Shown here: positions 1-6,872 of the stretch, piece by piece
How positions within the stretch are numbered: the stretch's first letter is position 1
Layout: each line of letters opens with the position of its first letter
NCBI GenBank assembly: GCA_903921605.1
Contig: CAIXQV010000074.1
Span: forward strand, 1 to 10,923
Length of the DNA: 10,923 nt
Reading direction: 5' to 3'
From: an uncultured Planctomycetaceae bacterium
Lineage (GTDB): Bacteria > Planctomycetota > Planctomycetia > Planctomycetales > Planctomycetaceae
Translations under genes and position numbers: made by a program
Notes under the pieces: generated by a model
Databases searched by the model: none
What the model saw: only the letters and a program-made list of their open reading frames with translations
What the model was told of the DNA's origin: nothing

Positions 1-1156
1 TGTCTGTGCCGCCACCCGCTTCACCCTCTATGCTGCCCCCCGCTTCATCCAGCCTGAACAGCCCCAGAGGCGCATCGGCGTCGAACTGGTAGATGTCGCT
101 TCCGGCCATACCGGCCAGAGTACGGTTTTCGATGCTGGTGAGAATCAAACTGGCCCCATTCACCGTCAGACCGGTACTGCTCACGGTAAGGGCGTCTGCA
201 CTGCTGGTTCCAACAACTCGCACCGAATCAGTTCCGCCGAGACCGGACAGCGTCAGTGGTGGGTCCAGCGGGAACGCACCCAGACTGGTTGCCGCAGCGC
301 CATTGGTGGCCACGGTGATCGCCACGCTGGTGCTCGAATATGTCAAAACAAACGCATCATTCTCGACCGTCCCTTCGGGCTGATTGACGACGCTCACCGT
401 TACGACCGTTTCAGCACTGAGAGCTGGCGAGCCACCATCCGTAGCCACCACGGTAAACAAGTAGCTGGACTTTGATTCAAAGTCTGCGGATGCGAGCAAT
501 GTCACGGAGCCGGTTGTTTCATTGATTGTCACGAAGGCCGCATCATCCACGCCGAGTTTAATACTATAGGTGATGTTGTTATTCGGCGCGGTTGTATCTG
601 GATCGACGGCAACGGCTGTGTAGGTCACAGAGCTCACAGCCTCATTTTCGGCAATAGAGCCTGTGCTACCGCTGATCAACGTCAGAAGCTCGTTGACGTC
701 ACTGACCGTGACTGTGACGTTCTGGACCGTGGTCAACACCGGTGTACCACTGTCCGATGCTGTGACTTCGACTTCGTAGGTGTTGTTGGCGTCAGTATCG
801 GTCGGCATTTCGAAGTTTGGTGCCGCAACGAATGTGAGCACGCCGCCGCTGGTGATGGAGAATTGGGCCGAGTCGGCTCCTCCAGTGATCGCGAACGACA
901 CCGTCTGGGATTGCAGGTCGGCATCAGTCGCTGTGACTGTAGCCACGGCCGTCGTGTTCTCTGCCACATTGTGGCTGGCGCTGGACGTGAACACCGGAGA
1001 GCCAAACGTCAGCAAGATTCTCGATTCCAAACACTCCAGTATCCGTTGCTCCAGAACCACCCCTCGTGCACGACGTCGAGTCACGTTGCGAGATTCACGG
1101 AGTCGCAACGATGCGCTCTGAGAGAAAATCTGGCTAAGCCATTTCGTGAGCTGCAT
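1..1156 (-). CDS. Large secreted cadherin-repeat protein, N-terminal 385 residues (3' end beyond window)
   Basis: This is an open reading frame from an ATG at 1156 to the left edge with no stop. The first ~50 residues are rich in Arg and Ser and end in a motif reading LESRILLT (residues 43-50). It resembles the LEPRxLL-type N-terminal motif of large planctomycete surface proteins. Residues ~54-156 form one cadherin-like repeat, with AEN near the start, TDAD, APNFE, and a closing DVNE at 153-156. Residues ~157-260 form a second repeat, with IAENE, DPD, ADFE and ATDGGSP. These acidic motifs are the usual Ca2+-binding positions of cadherin domains. Residues ~261-385 change to a Gly/Ser/Thr/Asp-rich beta-type sequence. 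The inferred role is an extracellular adhesin or matrix protein. Its size and C-terminal anchor cannot be seen. The start is supported by the leader composition; no good Shine-Dalgarno precedes it. Confidence 0.85.
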   Translation of the reverse strand, partial: MQLTKWLSQIFSQSASLRLRESRNVTRRRARGVVLEQRILECLESRILLTFGSPVFTSSASHNVAENTTAVATVTATDADLQSQTVSFAITGGADSAQFSITSGGVLTFVAAPNFEMPTDTDANNTYEVEVTASDSGTPVLTTVQNVTVTVSDVNELLTLISGSTGSIAENEAVSSVTYTAVAVDPDTTAPNNNITYSIKLGVDDAAFVTINETTGSVTLLASADFESKSSYLFTVVATDGGSPALSAETVVTVSVVNQPEGTVENDAFVLTYSSTSVAITVATNGAAATSLGAFPLDPPLTLSGLGGTDSVRVVGTSSADALTVSSTGLTVNGASLILTSIENRTLAGMAGSDIYQFDADAPLGLFRLDEAGGSIEGEAGGGTD

Positions 1157-1203
1157 GGTGAAATCTATCGGGAACGTTTGACGTAGGGGATTATGCGGAC
1201 TCG

Positions 1204-1584
1204 TCAGTTTGATAGTTCCTGGAACGCACTTGAAGGTGGCAGCAGTGACAGATGCGGCAGATAAAGGCTACCGACCGCCATTTCATGCTCGTCCGGAGAG
1301 GCACGCATTCCCCGGCAGTGGTTGTCAGTCCGCTCAAAGATCGACAGCCTTTCGTCCGCTTCGCTGACGGGAGTCGACTCTTCGCTGGCGAACTTGCGGC
1401 CGACGAGAAACCGCTTACCGGTTTGATAGGTGGTGAACGCAGGACTGCAGTGCTGCTGCACCCAGTCCTGGAAACTACACGAGCCAATTGCATTGAGCCG
1501 TGGCTTTGATGCAGAGGGGTGCGTGGGAGACGAAATGAGCTGTGGTTCCACCAAAAACGTTTTCCGATGGAATGACGTCGTCAA
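1204..1584 (-). pseudogene. N-terminal fragment resembling TIGR03032/DUF4915 family
   Basis: This 126-codon minus-strand ORF opens with a TTG at 1584, and a later GTG is also possible. From about residue 38 it shows a pattern I associate with the N-terminal blade region of TIGR03032 (DUF4915) proteins: SFQDWVQ, TTYQTGK (51-57), FLVGRK (59-64), RLSIFERT (79-86), CRGM (90-93) and SLYLP (106-110). Family members are to my knowledge roughly three times longer, so this piece would lack the rest of the domain. It stops 48 bp before the cadherin gene start, leaving no room for the remainder. The most likely reading is a truncated relic, though a short expressed protein cannot be excluded. A competing 85-codon ORF on the plus strand (1252-1509) is less convincing because it shows no family pattern. 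The function of the family is not established, and the match is from memory of its motifs. Confidence 0.45.
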
Positions 1585-2016
1585 ACCGTTTAAGAGATCA
1601 GAAGAAACGAACGGTTGAATGCTCTCGCTTCAATGGCTTCAGGCTATCATGAAGCAGTTCATAAAACCCACCATCTGCAATCAACTCGCCGGGGTACGAA
1701 AATTCCAACCAGTAGGTGACAAATCCTATGTGCTGGCCCACGCGAATCCAAACCGAAAACTGGATTTTTGCATGAGTTCCAGTGGAAGTGATTCTTCTCT
1801 GACCATTTGAGTGTTCGGCCCAATTTGGGGGTTATGCTTTCGTTTACTCACTTTTAGTGAGTCGTGGTATCGCAGTAACTGTCCACAGACTGGTCTTCCC
1901 TGGGCATGACGAATTGATCAAGTTTCATAGATAAGCGACAGGGCGATCATCAAACCAGTGCACATCCCCTGGCAGGCGTCGGACCGGAGTGGGGTCCTGC
2001 GGCTCGAGCGTGTTTT
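1585..2016. other. Gene-poor stretch with one coding-like open stretch and a small hairpin
   Basis: I see no convincing complete gene in these 432 bases. The minus strand has a 77-codon stop-to-stop stretch (1831 down to the stop at 1598-1600) without an ATG. It reads like real protein in its middle (GFVTYWLEFSYPGEL) and could be a gene fragment. A GTG at 1739-1741 would give 47 residues. The plus-strand ORF at 1619-1810 covers the same bases and resembles nothing I know. A 7-bp perfect inverted repeat (ACTCACT, TTT, AGTGAGT) lies at 1846-1862. It has no T-run on either strand, so it is not a typical intrinsic terminator. Confidence 0.4.
1846..1862. repeat. Small perfect inverted repeat (7-bp stem, 3-nt loop)
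   Basis: ACTCACT at 1846-1852 and AGTGAGT at 1856-1862 flank TTT. The repeat sits between the IS66-like remnant and the minus-strand fragments. It lacks a following U-tract on either strand. It could be an operator or a structural scar. No role can be assigned. Confidence 0.4.
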
Positions 2017-2322
2017 GTGATGCTGGCCGAACGGCCGGAGAAGCTGGAGCGACTGCCGGGCATGAACTCCGGAGATTCCTCGCGGCCACCGTCGACAGAA
2101 GGCCCCGAAGAGACGCCTCAGAAACACAAGCCGAAGTCGTTACAGAAGCGCGGCGGTCTGGCTGGTCATATGAAACGCACTCGGCCGCTGATCCCGACGG
2201 ATCAATACGATCTTGTTTTCAGCTGCCGCAGGACGACGCTTAAGCGAGTGACACTAAGAGCGTGGTGTAATCACCGAGCTAACGATGCGATCGGCTCACA
2301 ACAAACTTTCACAGTGCCATGA
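2017..2322 (+). pseudogene. IS66-type transposase N-terminal remnant
   Basis: This open reading frame starts GTG-ATG at 2017 and runs 101 codons. Residues ~6-60 follow the N-terminal linker of IS66 (Tnp_IS66 / DUF6444-type) transposases: a Leu/Glu helix (EKLERL), then GMNSGDSSRPPSTEG, a Lys/Pro-rich stretch, GGLAGHMKRTR, and an I/VPTDQYD segment before the expected zinc-binding region. IS66 transposases are about 500 residues long. Here the zinc ligands and the whole DDE catalytic core are absent, and after about residue 70 the frame loses family character. Upstream, a helix-like LRLERVL reading lies in another frame and ends in a stop at 2017-2019, which hints at a frameshift. I see no terminal inverted repeats or other IS66 genes nearby. 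It marks an old insertion that has mostly been deleted. Confidence 0.55.
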
Positions 2323-2353
2323 TGACGCCCGATTCCCTGATCAGGTCGGTCGC

Positions 2354-4063
2354 TCAAAGTCGATTCTGAGCATCACCGGCGACGCGCAGGACTTCAGCAA
2401 GACACGTTTTCCCTTCACTCACTCGTTCAAATCCTGACTCGATCAGGGTTCGCATGCCGGCTTTTGTGGCGGCTTCTGAAATCTCCTGAGAGGATGCGTG
2501 TTCGAGACAAAGTTTGCGAATGGCGGCATCTGTCTGCAGAAGTTCGAGCACCGGAAGTCGGCCCTTGAATCCTTTGCCCAGACATTCCCGGCATCCTCCC
2601 GGTTCATAGATGGTCGCACCTTGTGGCAAAATGACGTTCTCTTCGCCCGGCATCACCTGCGTACTTTTTCGGCACAGGGGACAGAGTCGACGGACCAGAC
2701 GCTGAGCAGCCGCGGCCACTAAAGTACTGGCCACCAGATACGGTTCAATTTCCATTTCCATCAAACGAGTAAATGCACCGGCCGCATCATTGGTATGGAG
2801 TGACGCCAAAACCAGGTGTCCGGTCAACGCGGCTTCGATCGCATGTCGTGCGGTGGTCTGATCGCGAATTTCTCCCAGCAGAATCACGTCCGGATCGTGT
2901 CGCAGCACACTTCGCAATCCTCTGGCGAATGTCAGCCCGGTCGCCTCATTGATCTGAATCTGATGAACGCCCGGCAGTGAGTATTCCACCGGGTCTTCAA
3001 TCGTGATGATTTTCGCATCAGGACGTGTGGCTCGAATTTCCGCCAGCAGATGATATAGCGTTGTCGTTTTTCCGCTGCCGGTCGGACCAGTGACCAGAAT
3101 GATTCCATTGGTGCGGTTGATAATCTGCTGCCACTGCCTGGCCGTATGGGTTGGCAGCTCCAGTTGAGCCAGTCCCCATTGACTGCGTCCTTTGCGAAGC
3201 AGTCGCAGCACGACGCTTTCTCCATGGATCATCGGAATTGTGGAGACACGCACATCCACTTCTTCACGGGAAGCCTGAAAGCGAATTCGACCGTCCTGTG
3301 GCAGACGTTTTTCGGCAATGTTCAGCATCGCCATAATTTTGAGACGACTGACAATGGCGGCGTGAAAGCGATCCATCTCGCGGGAAACGATCTGATCCAG
3401 CATCAGTCCATCGACGCGATAACGCACGCCGAATCCATGCTGCGACGGTTCCAGATGAATATCACTTGCTCCTGAAGCAATCGCATCGCTCAGAAGTTCG
3501 TTCACCAGCCTGACAATCGAAGATTCGTTCGCGAGGCTGTTTTCGTCGTCGCCCTCAGTGACTGCATCGGCTGGTCGGCTGTCATCATCCAGCATGCCTT
3601 CCAGAGTTCCCCCGGCAATACCAAGTCGGTCTTTCAGAAGTGTGCGGATCTGGTTGGTTTCCGCCAGTGCCAGTTCAACATCCAGTCCGGTCGCTTGTTC
3701 AACTTCCTGGCCCAGAGATTCGACGCACGGATTGCTGACGGCAATTGTGACACAGTCTCCATTCAGTTCCACCGGGATCGCCTGATGACGAAACAGGATG
3801 GACGGAGAAATCATCCGCATCAGGGAATCAACGATCTCAATTGTCGACAGATCCACGAAGGGCAGTGCCAGGTGTTCGGCAATGGCCATCAGAAACTGTC
3901 GTTCCGACGTTGCCGGATTCCGCAGGATGGCTTCAATCACATTCTGGGAATCCAGCCCCTGAAAGGATTGCACTTCGCTCGCGGGGACGAATCCCCGATC
4001 GACCGCGATTCTGACCAGTGGAGACAACTGAAACATTGATCCGTTCTCAAGCACATCTGACAC
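2354..4063 (-). CDS. gspE: Type II secretion / type IV pilus assembly ATPase GspE
   Basis: This is the cytoplasmic hexameric ATPase that powers pseudopilus assembly, 569 residues and normal length for GspE/PilB. An N-terminal GspE_N-like domain (~15-140) is followed by an acidic linker (~155-180). The second N-terminal ATPase domain starts near 183, with ASDIHLEP at 199-206. The ATPase core has Walker A GPTGSGKT (326-333), the Asp box from TIEDPVEY (354-361), Walker B ILLGEIRD (394-401) and the His box through LTGHLVLASLHTND (413-426). A CxxC pair at 461/464 and another at 491/494 form the tetracysteine zinc site typical of GspE. The listed start is GTG at 4063. An ATG at 4036, nine codons in and preceded by GAGAACGGA, is an equally good start. 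The gene points away from the rest of the gsp cluster and ends next to the IS66-like remnant. Confidence 0.95.
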   Translation of the reverse strand: MSDVLENGSMFQLSPLVRIAVDRGFVPASEVQSFQGLDSQNVIEAILRNPATSERQFLMAIAEHLALPFVDLSTIEIVDSLMRMISPSILFRHQAIPVELNGDCVTIAVSNPCVESLGQEVEQATGLDVELALAETNQIRTLLKDRLGIAGGTLEGMLDDDSRPADAVTEGDDENSLANESSIVRLVNELLSDAIASGASDIHLEPSQHGFGVRYRVDGLMLDQIVSREMDRFHAAIVSRLKIMAMLNIAEKRLPQDGRIRFQASREEVDVRVSTIPMIHGESVVLRLLRKGRSQWGLAQLELPTHTARQWQQIINRTNGIILVTGPTGSGKTTTLYHLLAEIRATRPDAKIITIEDPVEYSLPGVHQIQINEATGLTFARGLRSVLRHDPDVILLGEIRDQTTARHAIEAALTGHLVLASLHTNDAAGAFTRLMEMEIEPYLVASTLVAAAAQRLVRRLCPLCRKSTQVMPGEENVILPQGATIYEPGGCRECLGKGFKGRLPVLELLQTDAAIRKLCLEHASSQEISEAATKAGMRTLIESGFERVSEGKTCLAEVLRVAGDAQNRL

Positions 4064-4088
4064 ATGCGGAAACCATACCTAGAGGCAC

Positions 4089-4171
4089 TAACAAAACCGG
4101 GACAGGCCCCCTCCCGATGCTGACTTGAAAGCGTCCTCTTGTTTGCTCAGAAGCCCGTCCCGGTTTTGTTA
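4089..4171. repeat. Long imperfect palindrome (19-nt arms, 45-nt spacer) in the gspE-gspF intergenic region
   Basis: The left arm at 4089-4107 begins TAACAAAACCGGGAC. The right arm at 4153-4171 is its reverse complement at 18 of 19 positions, with 15 consecutive matches. A flanking CAC/GTG pair extends the symmetry after a single-base bulge. The spacer (4108-4152) shows no comparable symmetry. The arms lie 26 bp upstream of the gspE GTG. The long stem and spacer suit a REP-type or small non-autonomous mobile element better than an intrinsic terminator, because no U-run follows. It could also act as an operator shared by the divergent genes. Only one copy is seen here. Confidence 0.6.
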
Positions 4172-4385
4172 GGTGTTCCTTGAGAACTTAGGTCGACAAT
4201 AAGAGGTGTCAATCAGTGTTTTGATGCATCAGGCCTCAATTTGCCCGCGAGTCGGAGTAAGGGTGTCCTGCTCGCGCTGAGGTGACACGTCAGGAAAACA
4301 TCCGTCGACAACAGGCATCATTTGTTGTGGCTTTTGTTGCTCAGGAACCTCGTAAAAAACAGCTCACGATCACACAAACAGGCTG
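4172..4385. other. Divergent intergenic DNA without recognisable genes
   Basis: This stretch lies between the palindrome and the structured part of the gspF leader. No ORF here resembles a protein; the 69-codon frame at 4282-4491 has no family character and runs into the structured leader. Promoters for gspE and gspF probably lie in the wider 4064-4612 region, but I cannot pick out -35/-10 boxes with confidence. Confidence 0.4.
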
Positions 4386-4536
4386 CGAGGGGAAGTCCTC
4401 GAACACTTCCCGTGTGAATTTAAGAGTTGCCGACGGAGATCCGTTTTTTCCCGAGCGTCGGGCTCCGGAATCGCAGGTGGGGATTCCCTGAGTCGGTCAT
4501 TCGAAAGCCGCTATGGCACGGCGGATTACGCAACTC
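4386..4536 (+). promoter_or_regulatory. Candidate structured 5' leader of gspF
   Basis: Several complementary segments cluster here. CGAGG (4386-4390) can pair with CCTCG (4397-4401). Alternatively GGGAAGT (4390-4396) can pair with ACTTCCC (4405-4411); the two hairpins exclude each other. Further on, GAGTTGC (4424-4430) pairs with GCAACTC (4530-4536) and encloses four shorter helices: CCGAC/GTCGG (4430-4434 with 4492-4496, sharing base 4430 with the outer helix), CCCGA/TCGGG (4450-4462), GGAATC/GATTCC (4467-4487) and GCCG/CGGC (4507-4522). The region ends 76 bases before the gspF ATG. It matches no riboswitch class I recognise. The helices are short and found by eye, so some may be chance. 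Confidence 0.3.
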
Positions 4537-4612
4537 GCACCACGAATGGAATGTGCCTTGCCTCTGTTGGTCTGACAAGAAATCGAAACAGCAGACACGG
4601 AGACAGGGCACC

Positions 4613-5815
4613 ATGACAACTTTCACCTACGAAGCAATTGATCTGACCGGCAATCGAGTTCAGGGAGCACTGGACGCTGTTTCTCGACGTGCAGTGACTC
4701 GTCAGTTATCGCAGAAATCTCTGACGCCTGTTTCAATTGCCGAGCAGGCTGCTGCCAGCGGAGTCTTTTCCGACCGCGTTCCTCGATCCGTGATTTGTGC
4801 CTTCTACGGCAAGCTGGCCACGCTGCTGAAGGCCGGTATGCCACTGGCACAGTCTCTGAAGCTGATCGGCGACGTGGCCTCGAATCCTCGTTTTGCTGAG
4901 ATTCTGCGAGTTATTCACGCGGAAGTCATTGATGGTCGCAGCTTTGCAGAATGCATGGCCGACTATCCGGGCATGTTTGAGCAGGCTGAAATCGCCATCG
5001 TTCGTGCGAGCCTTGAAGGTGCTTTTCTGGCCGACGCTCTGAAGGAACTGGAAACACTGACTCAGCGACAGCTGCAACTACGATCCCGAGTACTGGGAGC
5101 ATTGAGCTATCCTGGTTTCCTGATTGCCGTCAGCAGCCTGATGTTTCTGGTCCTGTCGACACTTTTCGTTCCGAAATTCGAACCGATGTTCTCCGGTCTG
5201 CGTGAACGTGGTCAGTTGCCGGTGTTGACTGAAGTGATGCTGACCGGAAGCTTGTGGTTGAGGGATAACCTCCTGCTCTTCGCGGGAATGTCCTTTGCCG
5301 CTGTCTGCGGACTGGTCGTCGGTCTGCGAAAACCCGGTTTTCGCCGCAGTTTTCTAACATTTTGCCTCTCGCTTCCAGTCCTGAAAGGCCTGGGACTGTT
5401 GATCTCAATGGGAAGATTTTCGCGGTTGCTCAGCACGCTGCTGAAAAACGGAATTACGTTAGACAAGGGACTGGCTCTGTGTGCCGGTGCGAGTGGAAGT
5501 CCGGCATTAGACGATGTGGTGCTGGACTGTGCTCTGCAGGTTCGCAAGGGCACCAGCTTTGCTCAGGTACTGCGATCTGTGAAATGGATTCCCAGAGAGT
5601 ACCGCGAGCTGGTGTACATCGGAGAACGCACGAATCGCCTCGACGAAATTCTGGCGGGTGCGGCTGACTCACTGGAGTCTCAGATTCAAAACCGGCTGGA
5701 TGCCATGCTGAAGCTGCTTGAACCCGCACTGCTCGTCGTCATGGGAAGTATCGTCGCATTGTTTGTGTTTGCTTTGATCATGCCGATCCTGCGATCTTCA
5801 AGCCTTGTTGGCTAG
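4613..5815 (+). CDS. gspF: Type II secretion inner-membrane platform protein GspF
   Basis: This polytopic inner-membrane protein is the platform that works with the GspE ATPase. At 400 residues it has normal family length. The start at 4613 gives the family's N-terminus, MTTFTYEAIDLTGNRVQGAL. It is preceded by GGAG about 10 bases upstream. The frame stays open for 62 more codons upstream, but that extension has no GspF character. Two T2SF domains are seen, at ~60-190 and ~265-390. The first carries KLATLLKAGMPL (67-78) and the second RLLSTLLKNGITL (271-283), the internal repeat typical of the family. Hydrophobic segments lie at ~162-187, ~218-238 and ~370-393. The gene ends in tandem stops, TAG then TGA. 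It is first in the plus-strand cluster. Confidence 0.95.
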   Translation: MTTFTYEAIDLTGNRVQGALDAVSRRAVTRQLSQKSLTPVSIAEQAAASGVFSDRVPRSVICAFYGKLATLLKAGMPLAQSLKLIGDVASNPRFAEILRVIHAEVIDGRSFAECMADYPGMFEQAEIAIVRASLEGAFLADALKELETLTQRQLQLRSRVLGALSYPGFLIAVSSLMFLVLSTLFVPKFEPMFSGLRERGQLPVLTEVMLTGSLWLRDNLLLFAGMSFAAVCGLVVGLRKPGFRRSFLTFCLSLPVLKGLGLLISMGRFSRLLSTLLKNGITLDKGLALCAGASGSPALDDVVLDCALQVRKGTSFAQVLRSVKWIPREYRELVYIGERTNRLDEILAGAADSLESQIQNRLDAMLKLLEPALLVVMGSIVALFVFALIMPILRSSSLVG

Positions 5816-5826
5816 TGATCATCGGA

Positions 5827-5847
5827 TCTTTGAATCAAAGAGTTTTT
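5827..5847 (+). terminator. Weak intrinsic terminator or attenuator between gspF and gspG
   Basis: TCTTTG (5827-5832), loop AAT, CAAAGA (5836-5841), then G and five T residues (5843-5847). The shape is that of an intrinsic terminator, but the 6-bp stem is AT-rich, so read-through is likely. It lies 11 bases after the gspF stop and 28 bases before the gspG start. Partial termination or RNA processing here could set the level of the major pseudopilin apart from gspF. Confidence 0.35.
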
Positions 5848-5874
5848 GCAGTGTACTCAGTGGAGTAGAAATTT

Positions 5875-6357
5875 ATGGTGAACTTTCAATCAGCACGATG
5901 CCGTCAACAAAGCCGAGCCACGAAAGCATCGCGACGATCTGGTTTTACACTGGTCGAAGTTCTGTTGGTGCTGGCCATTCTCGGGGCGATCGCAGCGATG
6001 GTCGTTCCCGACCTCCTGAGCCGTCAGAACAAAGCTCAGTCTGATTCCGTCCTGATTTCAATCAAGGCCACGGAACAGGCTCTGAAAATGTATGCCATTG
6101 ATCATGGCGGTAAGTGGCCCAAATCCGATATGGCCATCAAAACACTGCTCGAAGCGCAGGACTCTGATCCGCAATGGAGCGGACCTTATCTGGAGTCATC
6201 GCCGATCGACCCGTGGGGCTATGAGTTGCGATGTCGTCAGTCCAAAGATTCCGGACCTCGACTCAAGGTCTATTCCGTGGGTCCTGACGGAAAAGAAAGC
6301 ACTGATGACGACGTGTTTGAGAAAGCCGTGGCGCGGAGATCCGGGGCTGGAAAATGA
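5875..6357 (+). CDS. gspG: Major pseudopilin GspG
   Basis: This is the main subunit of the periplasmic pseudopilus, 160 residues as precursor. A basic leader ends RRSG and the predicted prepilin peptidase site is between G23 and F24. The mature chain starts FTLVEVLLVLAILG with Glu at +5 (E28), the classic type IV pilin signature. The C-terminal part carries the GspG marks: WSGPYL (101-106), DPWGYEL (112-118), and YSVGPDG (133-139) followed by a DDD cluster (144-146) where family members bind Ca2+. The leader is 23 residues long, more than the usual 6-10. The ATG at 5875 has GGAG about 10 bases upstream. The stop overlaps the next gene as ATGA. Confidence 0.95.
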   Translation: MVNFQSARCRQQSRATKASRRSGFTLVEVLLVLAILGAIAAMVVPDLLSRQNKAQSDSVLISIKATEQALKMYAIDHGGKWPKSDMAIKTLLEAQDSDPQWSGPYLESSPIDPWGYELRCRQSKDSGPRLKVYSVGPDGKESTDDDVFEKAVARRSGAGK

Positions 6358-6872
6358 AACGATTAGCAAAGACTGCTGATAAAGATGCGATCGCATCCGG
6401 CTCAGGATTTACGCTCATGGAAATGCTGCTGGTCCTTGGAATCCTGAGTCTGATTTCCGCGGTAACATTCCCAGCGCTGTGGAGCTGGTTGGAACAAAAT
6501 CAATTAAGCCAGTCAGTGGAATCATTTGTGCTGACTCTCAGCCGTGCGTCAGCGCAGGCTGCTAATGAAGGGGTTCCTCACGCCATTGAATTCATGCCCA
6601 ACGGACAAAAATACAGAACGGTTCGTCTCGACTCACAATTCGATCACGATGCCGAGATCTGGGAGACGCTTCTGGGCGAATGCGTGTTTGAAGTGGCTGA
6701 ACAGAAGCATCGGCCACTGCCCCGCGGTGAAACGAACAACAGTTGCCGTCTGTGGTTCCATGCGGACGGCCGCTGTACGTCAAACTCTCTGGAAATTCGC
6801 AGCGGCAAGCGTCGACGAATTGTTGATCTGGAGGGAACTACCGGGCAGGCGAGGATCCGACAGGAATCATGA
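6354..6872 (+). CDS. gspH: Minor pseudopilin GspH
   Basis: This 172-residue precursor has a predicted prepilin peptidase site after G18, in SGSG/FTLMEMLLVLGIL, with Glu at +5 (E23). A single hydrophobic helix covers ~19-41. The rest is a beta-rich globular part ending in a GspH-like segment with FHADGR, then an SLEIRSGKRRR stretch. Position between gspG and gspI, with ATGA overlaps at both ends (6354-6357 and 6869-6872), supports the GspH call. Sequence alone would say pseudopilin of the GspH/FimT type. It is expected to join the pseudopilus below the GspI-J-K tip. Confidence 0.85.
   Translation: MKRLAKTADKDAIASGSGFTLMEMLLVLGILSLISAVTFPALWSWLEQNQLSQSVESFVLTLSRASAQAANEGVPHAIEFMPNGQKYRTVRLDSQFDHDAEIWETLLGECVFEVAEQKHRPLPRGETNNSCRLWFHADGRCTSNSLEIRSGKRRRIVDLEGTTGQARIRQES

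Noticed and set aside
733..1186. Overlapping ORFs of about 90-113 codons on both strands at the left end
   Set aside because: They are out-of-frame shadows of the cadherin-repeat gene, whose own frame gives clear repeat motifs.
1252..1509. A plus-strand 85-codon ORF opposite the TIGR03032-like fragment
   Set aside because: It overlaps the minus-strand frame that shows family motifs, and its own translation resembles nothing known to me.
2336..2345. Palindrome CCTGATCAGG just downstream of the gspE stop as a terminator
   Set aside because: It has no loop and no U-run on the gspE strand. A 10-bp palindrome of this kind is expected by chance.
4427..4612. A 62-codon in-frame upstream extension of GspF
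   Set aside because: The extension has no family character, while the ATG at 4613 has a Shine-Dalgarno-like GGAG and gives the canonical GspF N-terminus. The region also holds the candidate leader structure.
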